From positions 106,171-170,170 of the forward strand of contig JBAMDO010000116.1 in NCBI GenBank assembly GCA_037074765.1: a stretch of DNA of 64,000 bases. The letters run 5' to 3'. The position numbers and the translations under genes were made by a program. This stretch comes from Mansonella perstans. Its lineage: Eukaryota > Nematoda > Chromadorea > Rhabditida > Onchocercidae. Position 1 is the first letter of the stretch. Every line of letters starts with the position of its first letter. Below are positions 28,001 to 40,413 of this stretch, in pieces. The notes under the pieces are model-generated. The model saw only the letters and a list, made by a program, of their open reading frames with translations, had not been told where the DNA came from and made no database searches.

Positions 28001-31000
28001 GCTCGTGGCAAACAAAAGATATTAAAGAGTATTAGAGTAGAACATGAAAAATTAATGAAATAATGCAGATGCGGGAACATTATTGCTCATAAAAAATAAC
28101 TAAAAATAATAGCTCGAACAAAGTGACATCATACTTTTTATCTGGTCACTTTCATGAGGAACTGATTTCGCAAAGATTCGCAAAGAAATGGTAGGAATTG
28201 GAAAAACTAGTCAAACAAACCGTTATCTTATATAACCAGGTCTTCAATTTGGATGAAAATCAATAGTTTTAAAAAGCTGTGGCTACCAAAATTTAATTCA
28301 GTACCGCAGTATAAAATTTCTTTGGTTTTCAACACAAGCTTGTTTGTTATCGTTCAAAAAAAAAAGTTTTTTGAATGAGGACCTTTTCAAATCTCCATTT
28401 CAGTTTTAATTTGAAATTGCTGAAAAAAATTTGGGACAATATATAAGAAATAAAGAAATCATATGAATTATGTTTTAGGTTTCAAAAAAAATTATCACAA
28501 TTGCCAAAGTACCGGCGAGCGGGAAAAGGAAAGCGTTGATGGCGATGTATTGCCTTCCCTCCGCCTAAATTTGACAGCATTCTCCTCTGTAGCTGACATA
28601 GCAGAAACGAGTGCACCGTTAAAGGTATTTATTTCCTAAAAGGTTCAGTGTTTCAATAAGTATTAAAAGAAACCTAAAAAGCTAAAATATATTAATCTAA
28701 ATCTTACCTATCAAGTTGTACTCTCTCTGATCAGCAGTATGTAATTATAGCAGATTGAAAGTTATATTTGTTTTTCAGATGCATAATGTATAGATATTTA
28801 ATTCTAACTTTTTAGCTTTCTCAATAAACTTTTCGATTTCTTCAATAAATATATTTTTGCTCTTTCTGTTTTAGATATATGATCAACTTTGCCATCGAGA
28901 CACTTCAATTTTGTATATGCTTCTTATGTTTGGTACATTATGGCTTGGTCTTTTTTTATATAACTTTAGGTAAGTTAATCGTATTAAGTTGAATTTTTAT
29001 ATTTTCTCACAATAAATGCTTTGTTGGCATTCGTACAATTTTATTATTGGTTGAAATGTATTCTTAGTTACAGTAACATAATATTAATGATTTCCTGATT
29101 TAGGATTATGTCTAAAACATCATGGGTTCATGATGTGGTACTGCTAAAGTATTGATTTGCCTACTTTTTACGCTAAAATTTTCAGTGAAACAATTTTTCA
29201 GGAAGACGCCTTATTTGACAAGGTCACGTCGTGAATGGCTAGCTGATTATGCACTTCCTGCTTCAGTTCTCATCATGTCGTTTACGGGTGCTTACTGCTT
29301 TTATGATATTGAAAGTTAGTATCAATCATTATTATCCATTTTGTAGCAGAGAGACGAAATCGGTTGCAAAACAATTTAAGTTATGAATTTGCCATTTCGA
29401 AATGAAATATTATTCAAGAACTAAATCCACTGCTAAAGATGATTTGAAAATTTGAAGATTCACAAATTTTTTATAAATATACGTATTGAATTTTTTACTT
29501 TCTTCAACAGACTTTTATGAGGAATTTTGATGAATTTAGAATCTTTCTTATTACTAAATAAAGTGAAATAATTTTCAGAGGACATGTTCAAAATGCGTAC
29601 TAATGTAGCGATATTCAATATTGCGCCAGTGTTCTCGTTACCGTGGCAGGGCTATTTCGTATGCTTGCTCCTTGGCTTCTCATTATCTTTTCTTTTCTTC
29701 ATGGACCAAAATATCACCTCAGCTATTGTAAATAATCCACAGAATAAGTTCGTTTACTATTTCAATTATTGCTCGAAAAAAAAAAACTATTTTAGAATCT
29801 TTGACATAAAAATCTTTTTCATAACTTTTATTTTTTTATTGCCATTTCAGATTAAAGAAGGGTGCAGCTCAAAATCTTGATTTGTTTGTAGTTGCAATTT
29901 TGAACTGTTTCTTGTCAGTAGTGGGTTTACCATGGATGCATGGTGCACTACCGCATTCACCTTTGCATTTGCGTGCATTGGCTGATGTGGAAGAACGAGT
30001 GCTGCAAGGACATGTCCATGAAGTGTATGTTTATTTAAACTATTTATCTCTGATATTCGATTGTTTTTCAAAAATATCCGAGTTAAAAATTTCTCGTGAT
30101 TTATATCAATAACAATGCAAGTTAAAACATTTCCTAAGCTTTAAATAAATCAAATATTATTAAAATGAGAAAAGTTAATAATCGGTATTATGTTAAATTG
30201 ATTGAGTAATTAGCAGGTGCTTTAAAATACTTTTAAATGTCGTATCTTTTGCCAAGCAATATTATCGTCGGATTGAACGATGAACTAAGTGCAACCCTGA
30301 GTTACTTCAGGAACTCATTTTTAAACGAAGAGCCTTTGAATCTTCAAATTATTTTTGAAGTTCAGAAATTGGTAGAAAAAGGTGTATTTTAGAATAATGA
30401 ATGTACGCGAGACAAGACTAGCTACGTTGATAGCTCACATATTGATATTAATTTCAACGTTTACATTACTACCATATCCTCTTCAATGGATACCAACATC
30501 CGTATTACACGGTTTATTCTTATACATGGCACTTACCTCTTTGGCTGGTAATGAAATGTTTGAACGGCTATTATTACTTATTACTGAACAGGTAGGATTT
30601 TAATCAAATTGCATTGTAAGGTCAAGGTTTGTTGAACAAGATGAGTGAGAAGTAACGATTAACATAATTTGTTGGGTTGCAAAGATGAATGAAGCTTGTT
30701 CAAAAATTTCTGATGCCTAAAAAATTTTTTTTAATTAATAAATTTCTCGTGTTGAAATATATACAAACTAAGCCCTGGGATTTTTTATTCGTCTTTCGAT
30801 CAAGAAAGATTAAAAAAAAATTTTTCAGCAAGCCTATCCGCCTACTCATTATATCAGGAAAGTTCCTCAGCGAAAAGTACACTTATTTACTGCCTGTCAG
30901 CTTGCACAGCTTTTATTACTTTGCGCAATCGGATTCTCACCTTATCCATTTGTTGAAATGATTTTTCCAATTGTCTGTTTCTTCTTCTTGCCTATCAGGT

Positions 31001-31212
31001 TAGTTATTTCCGTTTTCTTTCCGAATGACAATTATATCGTACAAATTTTTTTAATTACTTTAGCACAACGCTTACATATATGAATGTGATGTTATCAAAT
31101 AGTTAATAGTAACAGTTAAATCAGCTATCATAAATGCTAATATTGCAGACATACGTTGATACCACGATTAATTGACTATAAATATTTGGATGCGCTGGAT
31201 GGAAGACATTAG
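10052..31212 (+). CDS. SLC4A11-type anion/H+ transporter (21 exons)
   Basis: Exons: 10052-10760, 20328-21236, 22517-22679, 23003-23091, 23203-23293, 23980-24103, 25210-25316, 25645-25744, 26229-26316, 26394-26516, 26814-26927, 27120-27252, 27524-27597, 28479-28624, 28875-28969, 29202-29314, 29579-29747, 29851-30024, 30393-30591, 30829-30998, 31149-31212. Every junction is GT/AG, phases agree throughout, and the sum is 3954 nt (1317 aa plus stop). Residues ~540-790 are the SLC4 cytoplasmic domain (ARLSHPTNLGRT, KGTKTALETTRTFATLFAD). Residues ~794-1317 are the membrane domain (FGVLNDDNTNG, GGQPIIILLTTVPLAIYIK, LPWMHGALPHSPLHLRAL, AYPPTHYIRKVPQRK). The GGQP..LLTT and PHSPLH signatures fit SLC4A11 rather than AE or NBC branches. 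An NLT glycosylation sequon lies in the exon-14 loop, as expected for the large extracellular loop. The family moves H+/OH- (NH3-coupled) across the plasma membrane; borate and bicarbonate roles are debated. Residues 1-539 are a Ser-rich extension of unknown function. The start ATG follows an in-frame stop 18 nt upstream. Confidence 0.93.
12105..12157. repeat. Tandem duplication, 26-base unit
   Basis: The unit TGACATTTCATTATTGAAAA plus six bases occurs twice in a row with one mismatch. Confidence 0.8.
15869..15930. repeat. Tandem duplication, 31-base unit
   Basis: Two adjacent copies of AATGTCTTATTAT followed by GATGACATYGAATAGAA-like sequence, differing at about four positions. It lies inside intron 1 of the SLC4 gene. 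Confidence 0.8.
21237..22516 (+). other. Intron 2 of the SLC4 gene (1.3 kb)
   Basis: Bounded by CAG|GTTCGT and GCTTCAG|ATGAG. A short tandem ACTTTTTTGGTAA repeat sits near 22348-22375. Nothing else is supported. Confidence 0.8.
25845..25955. repeat. Tandem duplication, ~54-base unit, in SLC4 intron 8
   Basis: Two near-identical copies (about 25845-25899 and 25902-25955) begin CTTTATAATTATATTGGAG and end GGCATCATATGTCGCAGAA. Only about one substitution separates them, so the duplication is recent. Confidence 0.85.
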
Positions 31213-31384
31213 ATTATTGTATTAAGATGAAAACATGACGTAGTACGTTTATATTGATGATACTTTCTATGACCTTTGTTGTATTGTTTATTTTATCTAT
31301 TGTACCAAAGATATAATCTGTGGGTTCCGTAGTATATGCTATAAATTTATTCTTATTCAAAAGTTCATATAATTTTCAATTAAA

Positions 31385-31390
31385 AATAAA
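31385..31390 (+). terminator. Poly(A) signal candidate of the SLC4 gene
   Basis: AATAAA about 175 bases after the stop codon at 31212, in an AT-rich 3' UTR-like stretch. Confidence 0.5.
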
Positions 31391-32848
31391 TATCTAAAAA
31401 AATTGTCCAGGAAATCAATTTTCATAGCAGTTGCTAACAAGGCATTAAAAAGTCATTGAACGTAATCAAGATCACTAATTAATTAAATAAAAAGCTACAG
31501 ACGATAATTGTTCATTCAGTTTTCCAATCTCATCATGAAATGCGGCATTAAGCACAAAAATGATCAGATAGGCAAGCACTTGTACTACACAAGCATGTGA
31601 CCTTTAAAATTTAATCAAATTAAATAATATTTAATTATGCTTTCTTTCGCGTTGATCTTACTTTTTTCTATAATTTATAGAACGACCAATAGAAAAATTC
31701 TGCTGAAAATGAGGATAGAGTGCAGAAATATTTTGAATGCGAAATTATGATTGAAAACTGAGTACCATGGGAGAATTACTATGATTTGCATAATGTAAAT
31801 AATACATTGTCACCGTGGATTGCCTGTTATTTGATTAATTGTAATTTTTTGACAATATGATTCAACTATTTGCACAATTTGCACAATGGAGTTATCATCA
31901 AAATTCTAATAGTAACGTGGTGACCATGCACTCTAAACTATTCAACTGAACTGCAGTTGCTGAAACAATTACCGCAAAATCGCCATCGAATGACCCATAA
32001 TTCTCAGAACAGATGGATGAAAAAAAACCTCATGAAGTCATATTTTAATTGAAAATTGTAAATTGTACCAAATATTCGAAAAATAATGGAGGAAAAGCAG
32101 TAACAGGATAAATTGATAATAATTGTAAAGCAACTGTCACAAAAGCTGCCGCATAATGCATGGGATCTCTCGGGGAGATCGGATGAAAAAATTGCATTAA
32201 GTCATAAATTTGATTGGAAATCAATCTGAGTAATATGAGATAATAGTAAACCTAAAATGTATGCTAACCAATAAAAATTCTTGATTTTTCTCATCTTTAT
32301 TCTTTCTCTTATATAATCGTTTTATATTTTTCTTTCCCATTTTATTCTGTTTCAGTTGGATTTCTTAACTGAACAATTCATAAATGGCATTCTTTATAAA
32401 AAAGTAACGAGAGGAAAAAAAAAATGAACAAAATGAAAATTGAATCAGCGATGATCGTCTGGATGAATTCATATGCATGCAATTAATAATTTTCTCGTGT
32501 GAAAACAAATTTTGCATAAAATCGATTTTATCTCAAAAATCTTAAATAAATTGAAAGATTTAAAGCGGTTGGAAACATTATTTTCAAGCAATCACTTTTT
32601 TTTTCATTCTTCAAGCGACGAAATTAATGCATTTTCCCGTTATAATTATGACATTTCAGGTTGACATTAGTAGGTGTAGTAACTCTTCAGTCTTTTTTTT
32701 CTGCCTTTAATGAATACAATAATGAAAAAGTAATGGATGAAAGAAGAGGAAGTAATATATCATAAATGATATTTCCGACGAATTCATTACGCAATGAATT
32801 TTACAATTTTTTTCATTAAACAAAATTTAAATTGAATTTATCCTACAG
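31391..32848. other. Intergenic, nothing recognised
   Basis: No coding frame or repeat is supported. The last bases, TATCCTACAG directly against the ATG at 32849, form a good splice acceptor that would serve as a spliced-leader trans-splice site for the next gene. Confidence 0.6.
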
Positions 32849-34834
32849 ATGGCAATGATCTTTTTGATACAATTTGCACTGTTTTCGCTGGCTGTAATAG
32901 TTGGAGCAAAAAATGAGAAAAATTCATCGATTAATCAGGGACAGATTTCACCATCAGAAAAGTTTGTTTACGATGTAACATTTTTGTTTTGTTTCTTCTC
33001 TATGAAATATTGAGCCTTCGAATGTTGCATCACTGATTACAAGTATGAAATTTTAAAGTTTAATTTTTGATTATGTCATGCAGTATTCTTTGGCACATGA
33101 TTTTCAGGGAGCCTGAAACGTTGGAAGAGTTGACAGAAAAATTAAATAAGAAACTGAAAAATAATGTTGTTAGTGTTACTTTGCTTATATTTCTTATACT
33201 AAAATTTAAACACTTTAATGATTTTGATTAGGAATTTTGAAAAACCGAAAAATTCCTAATAATTATGTAAAAATGTAAAATTTTTTTTTTCGTTTTTACT
33301 TCCAGTGAGCAATTTTTGCATTTACAATTATATCACATGTTATTATATTTTAGCAAATGTTTTAATTTCAAATTTAAACAACCACGAACTATAATTTTTA
33401 AATCAGGAACGACGAATGGATCTTCTGTCAGCGAGTAAGACTCAGATATCTGTGATAGCTATCATATGGGTGATTTTGTCTATTCTTTGGATCCGCTGTA
33501 ATGTTAAAATTTATTCGCGGTAAGATTTTTAGTTTTTGGAAATTGCTATAAAATTTTTTTTTCTTTCATTAAATTTCTTCACGAATTTGAATATTTCTGA
33601 GCTAGAAAAAACAGAAATTTTTGTTTGAAATTTATTCAATTTAGACGCAAAGAAGACATCCGCAAGGTGGAAGAAAATTATCGAAAACAAGTGTGAGTTT
33701 TGTTCTTTAAAAAAAAGAATATTTTCCTTTGTCCCTTCTAAATAGCAAATTAACGAAATGAAATTGAAGCGAATGCTTTAGTTTCTTTAATGAAATGGAT
33801 TTTATCATCTATCTGTACTATCAAGTAATCCTGAAAGGCAAATATGTTAAAAAACTTAATGTTTTGAGTAAATGCATAAATCGTATTCGATCTTTTTTCT
33901 ACAGCTCAAGAATGATCGAAAAGAAAAAGCAAGAATTGGAAAAAAATGCGGAGAGAAATGAAACTAAACAGCAACTTAAAGGTAATTTAATTAATGACCT
34001 GAACAAGCTATCATTTCCTCCAAGCCTATCATTTTATATTAAAGAACTCAAGTTAATAATTATTGCTTAATGATGAGTCCAATTTTTAATTCTAATTGGT
34101 AAGGCTAAAATATAGTGTGATGACTCTTTCTTCATGATACTATCGGCATCAAGTGCAACTGGAATGCAAAATGTGCCATTAAAATTATCACTTTCCAAGT
34201 CGACAGTACCTGGTTTTCAACTACTTCTTTTCTTTCCTAACCGAAATTGCCCTTACTGGTTGAAAAAAACGAAAATAACAGATAATATTAAATAATACAA
34301 AAGAAAAAAAGATTAAATGCTATTTTCTATTGAAATGGAAAAACTTTTAGGATCATTAGTTCACAAAAAAGTTCACTCAATCTGAAACTTAATTTCCAGA
34401 AGATGAGAAATGCACTTCTACGATAAAACTTGATATTGCAGCAAATAAGAAAAAAACTGAAAAAGAACACTTATGCTATGTTCGATTTTAAAAAGGATAA
34501 CACTCGAAAAACTGAAATTTCTCAAGAAAAGCAAACGAGTGATTATACTAGTACAGTTCATGATCAAAGCGTTGTTGCTGTGGAAACTGAAAATAATCAA
34601 AAAAAACAAATGACATCGCCAAAGAAGAAAATATTAATTGATTAATTTTTGAAAATATTTTCCATTTTCATTATTTACTGTCGAAGAAGTTTTTCAATAT
34701 GAAATTTAACAGGTGAAATCGGAGCGCCACAAAAATCACCAGAAATTGTCCATTCAATTCTTCAATCAAAAGAGACCGAGGAAATGGAGAAATTTCAAGA
34801 TGAAGATCAGAAATCAAGAAAAGAGGAGAAGTGA
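32849..34834 (+). CDS. Hypothetical type I membrane protein, basic coiled-coil tail
   Basis: Exons 32849-32961, 33108-33168, 33407-33519, 33645-33692, 33905-33981 and 34713-34834 have GT/AG ends and matching phases, giving 177 aa. The ATG follows TATCCTACAG directly, as expected for trans-splicing. Residues 1-20 (MAMIFLIQFALFSLAVIVGA) look like a signal peptide. Residues 21-70 are charged and include an NSS sequon. Residues ~72-88 (ISVIAIIWVILSILWIR) are a membrane span followed by a very basic Lys/Glu-rich region likely to be helical or coiled-coil. The predicted topology is lumenal N-terminus and cytosolic tail. No family is recognised. Exon 2 could end three bases earlier. An open stretch at 34398-34491, in frame after exon 5, could be an alternative last exon ending at its own stop, so the C-terminus is the least certain part. 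Confidence 0.65.
34398..34491 (+). CDS. Possible alternative last exon of the 32849 gene
   Basis: An AATTTCCAG acceptor ends at 34397. Joined to exon 5 (ending 33981) the frame stays open for about 30 residues and stops at 34491. A second acceptor (ATATTGCAG) at 34441 keeps the same frame. Lys/Glu-rich content resembles the rest of the gene. A transcript read is needed to tell this from the 34713-34834 ending. Confidence 0.3.
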
Positions 34835-36781
34835 AAGAAGACTTTAACAAGTGAATCCAAAGAGAAAATTTATTTTGTTCATTATAAATGATATCGTGCA
34901 AAAGTTTTTTTTCATTTCTTATCCAATGAAGTTTCCAATTTTTTTCAAAATATTCTATAGCGAAATTAAGCAGAACTCTAACATTTTAAAAAATTCGACC
35001 AAAATTATGAATTATGATCAACATTATAAATCATAATTTGATAGAGAATTTTTTCGAATATTTCCAGGAGTAATTTTCACTGAAATTTTCAGGAATAACA
35101 ATAATTTTTTGAAGTTCTTTGCAGATGATAAATAACATTTAATTTATTATTTTACAAATATAATTTTGTAGCAAAATAGATCAGGAAGGATAATAGAGCA
35201 AAAGACAAGGAATGAAAATGGTAAAGAAAATGATAATGATAAATTAAAATGATGATAATAAATTAGAAAATGATAAATTAAAATGAAATAAATAAAACAG
35301 ATCGAATTTACAAAACATTTCTTATCATAGAAGTGATCATTTTTGTTCTAATACTTCAACAACACAAATATTTTGTTTTGTTTTTATTGTTATTTCAAAA
35401 TATAATGACTGCTTAATTTTGGTTGCATGGCTTTCTTAATGATTCAAAATTTGAAAAAAAAAAAAAAACAAAATAGGCACAATGAAATATTCTGTGACAA
35501 TCCTAGCAATGAATGGATTTACCAATAGCGGATTGAAGAAACGATATATTAGATCGATCTTTTATGATTCTAAGTAGTTAGACAGCAAAAAATAACTCTT
35601 CAATGACAAGAGCAGTGGTGGTGCTAAGCCAAAAAACTATCAGTTTAGATATATCGGGATGAGTTTTGTGGAAATCCTCACTATCTTATTGGTCGGCACA
35701 TTAATGAGTAATTATGTATAAGGCTTCTTGATTTAATAATATTTATTATTCTCGAACCTAATAAACAATATTGGTGAATAAAGCAGGTAGAAATCAATCA
35801 CTAAAGTGGTTCATAGATCGTTGCAAGGAACCATTGCGGATCATTGTAGGAAATATTGCTGTTCATTATGCTAAATTGAGTGAGGATCGCATTTACCTCA
35901 TTTGTTTAAATTTCCGATTTTATGTTGCGAAATGATTTACAATATTCTCACAATGTACATATTTTTAATATATTGAAAAAAGTTTATAGTAATCAGTATA
36001 AGGATAACAGCTTCCTGTTATTTATAAAATCTTCAGGGAGTGGATTCAATCGGCAACAGAGATATATATATATATATATTGCAGTAAAGCTAAATTAACA
36101 AGAAATGGGATATTATTGCAAAATTCAAATATTGAAAATAAATTTGATTATCAATTTAGAAGACAAAGTTGGATAAAATTATGCTTGATAATCGAAACAT
36201 TTATATTTTTATTATTTCGAATAATGAATCATTTGCTTAAAAGTATTCCATTCAAATCAACTTTTAATACCCTCAACTTCATATTGTTATGAATCTGGAT
36301 CGAGATATTTGCACCACAAAATACTTTTGGTTTATTCCGGACAAGGTTAGTGAATCTGATAGAATAGTAATCAGTAATGGAAAATATATTTTACTGGATT
36401 TTATTTGAATCTGTAAACAATAAATCTATCATTTCTAATTACAAAAACTTCAATATGATGAAAAAAAACTGAAATCGAAAAAGTTGAGGTGAGCGAAATT
36501 TGAAAATAAAGCGAACTGATTGCATAGAAATGATTTATTTCTAATAAAAACAGTGTTTCTGTTAAATATAGCAAAAAATTTAGCAAGTAAAATCAAGTTT
36601 AAAATTCATTTGATTTTTAATTCACATGGCACGCCGGATATTACTTGCAAGTTCATAAAGCCAAAACATCATTGTCGGTTGCAGAAATGCTGATTTAAAA
36701 ATGTTTGGAATAAATAAATAATAAAATGAAGTAAAATATTGAGCATTTTATGGAAACTCTAATAGGTCATCATTCTCACAA
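34835..36781. other. Intergenic, AT-rich
   Basis: No supported gene. Simple sequence includes a GATAAATTAAAATGA-like series around 35215-35300, a poly(A) run near 35456-35469 and an (AT)n tract near 36061-36080. Confidence 0.6.
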
Positions 36782-37667
36782 TTATTCCTTGTCCGGAGTG
36801 TCCACAAGCCAAGCTAATATCACAGTATCCGAATACTGCTTACGTTCAGATGTTATCGGATGTAGTATTTCGTAAATTGATGTTTTTATTTCTTCGCTCA
36901 ACAAAATCTTACGTTGTCCAATCGCAATCCTTTCAATTAATAATTTGGAAGATAATGCCGGTGCTTGGAAAGACAAAAACAAAGGTTGAGCAATATTTTA
37001 CAATAAAGAATAATAAAAATTTGTGCCCTCAATTTTTTCACCAAGAACTAGTTTTGTTTTTTGTTTATAGTACAGATCATGAGGTTGAAAAATAATTAAA
37101 TACTGCTAATCTGAAATAAATCAAAATTTACTTATACCATATTAGTTAAGCTCTGGGCGTATTATTATACTTGCAGTAACATTACATTATTAAAAATAAG
37201 AAACATTTTTGATAGAAAATTCAATCTGGCTTTCAACAATGTAAGATCTGATCTTGAACCTTTTTAAAAAGTTGGCTAATTCTGATATAGTTGATACTAC
37301 TACTCAAAGCTGAAACTATTTTTTAATACATTACCTTCGTACTAATTATATTTTTTTTCTAAGTTATAATTTGCTGAGGACTGAAGACACCTTTCAACAA
37401 AAATCACACAAAAAACTTACGCAATTTAATATCTGAATAATGATCCTCAAGTAGTCTTTTTATAATCTGAAAAAAAAAAAAAACTATATGGTCTATTTTG
37501 TATTTCCAAAAGAAAAAATAATATTTATTGTCATTTGCATGGCAGGAGAAACAGAAAAAACAATACAATTTAACAAACAAAGAAAAGTACAAAAAAGCCA
37601 AAAACAACCGCACTTCTGCAATGAGGTAGGCAATTCTCAAGATATTAATCAACTTGTAAAAACATTT
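36782..37667 (-). CDS. Three 3' exons of an unidentified minus-strand gene
   Basis: Read on the minus strand, exons 37667-37614 (18 codons), 37466-37421 and 36963-36782 have AG/GT boundaries and agree in phase (0, 0, then 1), ending at a stop at 36782. They encode about 93 residues ending SDTVILAWLVDTPDKE. No domain is recognised. A 21-nt open segment (38189-38169, ILREYFQ) with acceptor and donor could be an upstream micro-exon in the same phase. The next real gene upstream, the CCM3 orthologue, also reaches a donor in phase 0 (at 38880). These exons may therefore be a C-terminal extension of that gene or a separate small gene, possibly in an operon with it. Confidence 0.5.
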
Positions 37668-38855
37668 CTAATGCACGTCAGAAGTTCGATTTAAGCTTAA
37701 AACTAACATTTGGAAATGAATAAATCAGTTTATTAAAATTCAAATACAGAATATTTAACTTAGTAATCTAATCATATTAACTAGATCAAATGCTGATCAA
37801 TCCATGAAATTTTGTCGTAGTTTTCTCAAATCCATTTTGCATAACAACTTTAATCAGTTAAAAAATTTCATAGATTTACTAATACTTCGAGAAGAAAATA
37901 ATTACTTATTTTTTATTTTCTTGAAGCTTCTCATATATTCAAAATTATGCCTAACATTAGATACAGAGAAAAATAATTGGGAAAGAAAATGAACCTCTTT
38001 TAACTGCTTTTGAAACAAAAATTACATATTCAACATGCGTAGATAAGATTTAATATCACAAGCCATTTTGAAAGAGCAGAATATAAAATGTAATTTATTT
38101 ATCAACGGAATCGACGAAAACTGGAAGTAACTTTTGAAGTGAAAAATGAGATAGTTTCAAGAACTAACCTGAAAATATTCTCTAAGAATCTAAATGGAAT
38201 TAGTAAACATCTCAAGTAAGTTAAAATGATCAAGTCTTTAAATTAATATATTTTGGGAAGAGAATATGACTGCAAGTTGCAGTGAAATCAAACAACAAGT
38301 TAACTTAAACACGACTTCATGCAAAAATCAGAAGCAATTTACTCTGAAACGGTCCAAGTATTGGTATTAGTCTTAAATTTTGTGAAACTACATCAGATAT
38401 GGTAATTTCATCCAAAAATATGGTAAACTAAATTATGCTAAAATTGACAAATTTATTTTTATCGGTCGTTATCAGTTATTATCTAAGTGATTTTCAAGTA
38501 AAAAAAAATTATTCCAGCAAACAAAATGAATTTTAGAATTATGCAGGAAGCACTAAGTGTTAAACTACGCTGATTTAAAAACAGAAGATCCTCAATTCAA
38601 TCAATTTTGTTATGCTTTCTCCTATCATTTTTAAGGAAACATTGCAGAGTTTGATGTTGAAGCGCTGCATGCACAGCCAATTCATATCAAAAGTTAGTTT
38701 TAACACAGGTAAAACACAAAACACTGACATTTTACATCGTCTGTGAAAGATTATTTCACTAACTTTATACCATGAAGTACTTTATTTTTATGAAAAGATA
38801 ATGTATTTTGCCTCAGCTATTGTAAAGTAAACGTGACATTGAGGAAGTTTTATAT

Positions 38856-40393
38856 TTAAAAATTTTTCACAACAATTACCTTCCGCATTTTCTCCCGTAC
38901 AGTCCTAACCAATAAAGTTATCTGGAAGATTAATTGGTTAGCCGAAATCGAAACCTGAAAATTTAAGCGAAGAAATAAATAAACCAAAAGAATAAGTCTA
39001 ACTTTTTGCTTTTCACCAGGAAAACTCCTACCGAGCAAACAACTCCTAGCAAACAGATAAAAACAGCAGTGAAATACCTGAGTTGCGTTTTGATCTTTGA
39101 AGTATTCTTTCAATGTATTGCTGAAGCGTTTTGAGTAATGGACAAATTCTCGTTTTCGCTTTTCAACCGCTGCAAATGTTACGGGAATTTTTCACGAGTA
39201 ATAAATAGATATACAAGCATTTTGCATAAAAGAAAATGATACTTCAGGCTTCCTCACTTCAAAAAAAAAGCGAAAAAGCTGAACTGAGAAAAATCTCATT
39301 GAAAAGATGAAATGTTATTTACAAAGTTGAATGGCCGGATGGATCACTTGCATTACTGCATTTGTAGCATCTAAAAGCTTTTTAATGGATGAAGCAATCT
39401 CTTTTATTGTTTCCAGAAAAGTTCGCCGATCGGACATCTCTTCAGGTACACGAGCCAAAACTCGCCGCAGAGCAACTGCCCTAGAAGTAGTTACTGATTA
39501 CATTATAATGAAAAGTTCACATTTATTTGATTTCAAAAAATTAGACTCGTTCCATAGTTCATTACACATACGTAAAGAATGAAGTCCAACCTCGATGACA
39601 ATTCCTGGTATTCTCTTTTATGCAGATTTGGCAATTCTAAATCATCAGTTGGTGCAGTTGCCTGCCTTCGTAAAAAAGCTTCCTGTAACAATAAATATTA
39701 TTTGTAAAGCAACTCCTACAGGATTTTATATTATGAAGAAGAATTAGTGTCCTAAATATGATCTTTCTCAAAACATTGGCTCTGTTATTTACAAATCAGT
39801 TTTTGATGAATAGATTCGATGTAAAAAACTAAGATGTGAAATTATTAAAATGATTGCAATCAAGTCATCACCAAGCGAAGTGCTGCACTGTACGACCAAA
39901 CGATTTTGATAATCTCTGTGAATGTTAAACATGAAGATGCAGAAAAAAGAAAAATTACCTGAAGGTTAACATTCAATTCTAAATCAATCAGCAAAGCTTT
40001 AGTGAAATCGAAAAGAAAGGACGGAGAAGAAACATCAGCTTGTCGCAAAGTATTCCGCAACCGCTGAAAGATAATTTATATAAATTTAACAAATTTTAAA
40101 AACATATATATATATATATATATACATACATGGTGATATGCCAAATAAGGCAAGCATTTACTGTTTGAAAATTTATACTGGCTACCATTTAACCATATTT
40201 TCAATCTATTCTGAAATGTTAAAGATGAACGAAAAATTAGAAAGATAAGCCTTTTTATTTAATGTCTTACTTGAATCAGTTGAGTAGCGCTATCGTCATA
40301 CCGACGTTTTTGGACAATACGATCCAATACACCACTGTACAAGCACTGATAAGTCATCGCACCTAGATATCTTCCTTCTTCATTCATCGCCAT
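38856..40393 (-). CDS. ccm-3: Programmed cell death 10 / CCM3 orthologue
   Basis: Minus-strand exons 40393-40271, 40063-39959, 39913-39872, 39682-39591, 39480-39323, 39169-39078 and 38954-38856 join in phase to ~236 aa (human protein 212 aa). The N-terminal dimerisation region (MTYQCLYSGVLDRI, then LRNTLRQADVSSPSFLFDF) precedes the linker PDCD10 core ALRRVLARVPEEMSDRRTFL / ETIKEIASSIKKLLDATNAV. Then comes the FAT-homology helix segment with KREFVHYSKRFSNTLKEYF and VSISANQLIFQITLLVRTV, matching the family's FVSANRLIHQTN stretch. The family binds GCKIII kinases and striatin in STRIPAK, with roles in Golgi/cell polarity and, in nematodes, the excretory canal and germline. A minus-strand acceptor just above the ATG (ACTATTAG, ending at ~40413) suits a trans-splice site. 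Intron 6 (39077-38955) is 123 nt and has no in-frame stop, so a retained-intron form is possible. The last exon may instead splice at 38880. Confidence 0.93.
40104..40125. repeat. (AT)n microsatellite in a CCM3 intron
   Basis: About eleven TA units within the first intron of the CCM3 orthologue. Confidence 0.85.
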
Positions 40394-40413
40394 TATTTTT
40401 AAATCAATCCACC

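Noticed and set aside
36061..36080. (AT)n tract
   Set aside because: Ordinary microsatellite, no functional implication.
39331..39582. 83-codon + strand frame
   Set aside because: Antisense of CCM3 exon 5, which has strong family similarity on the minus strand.
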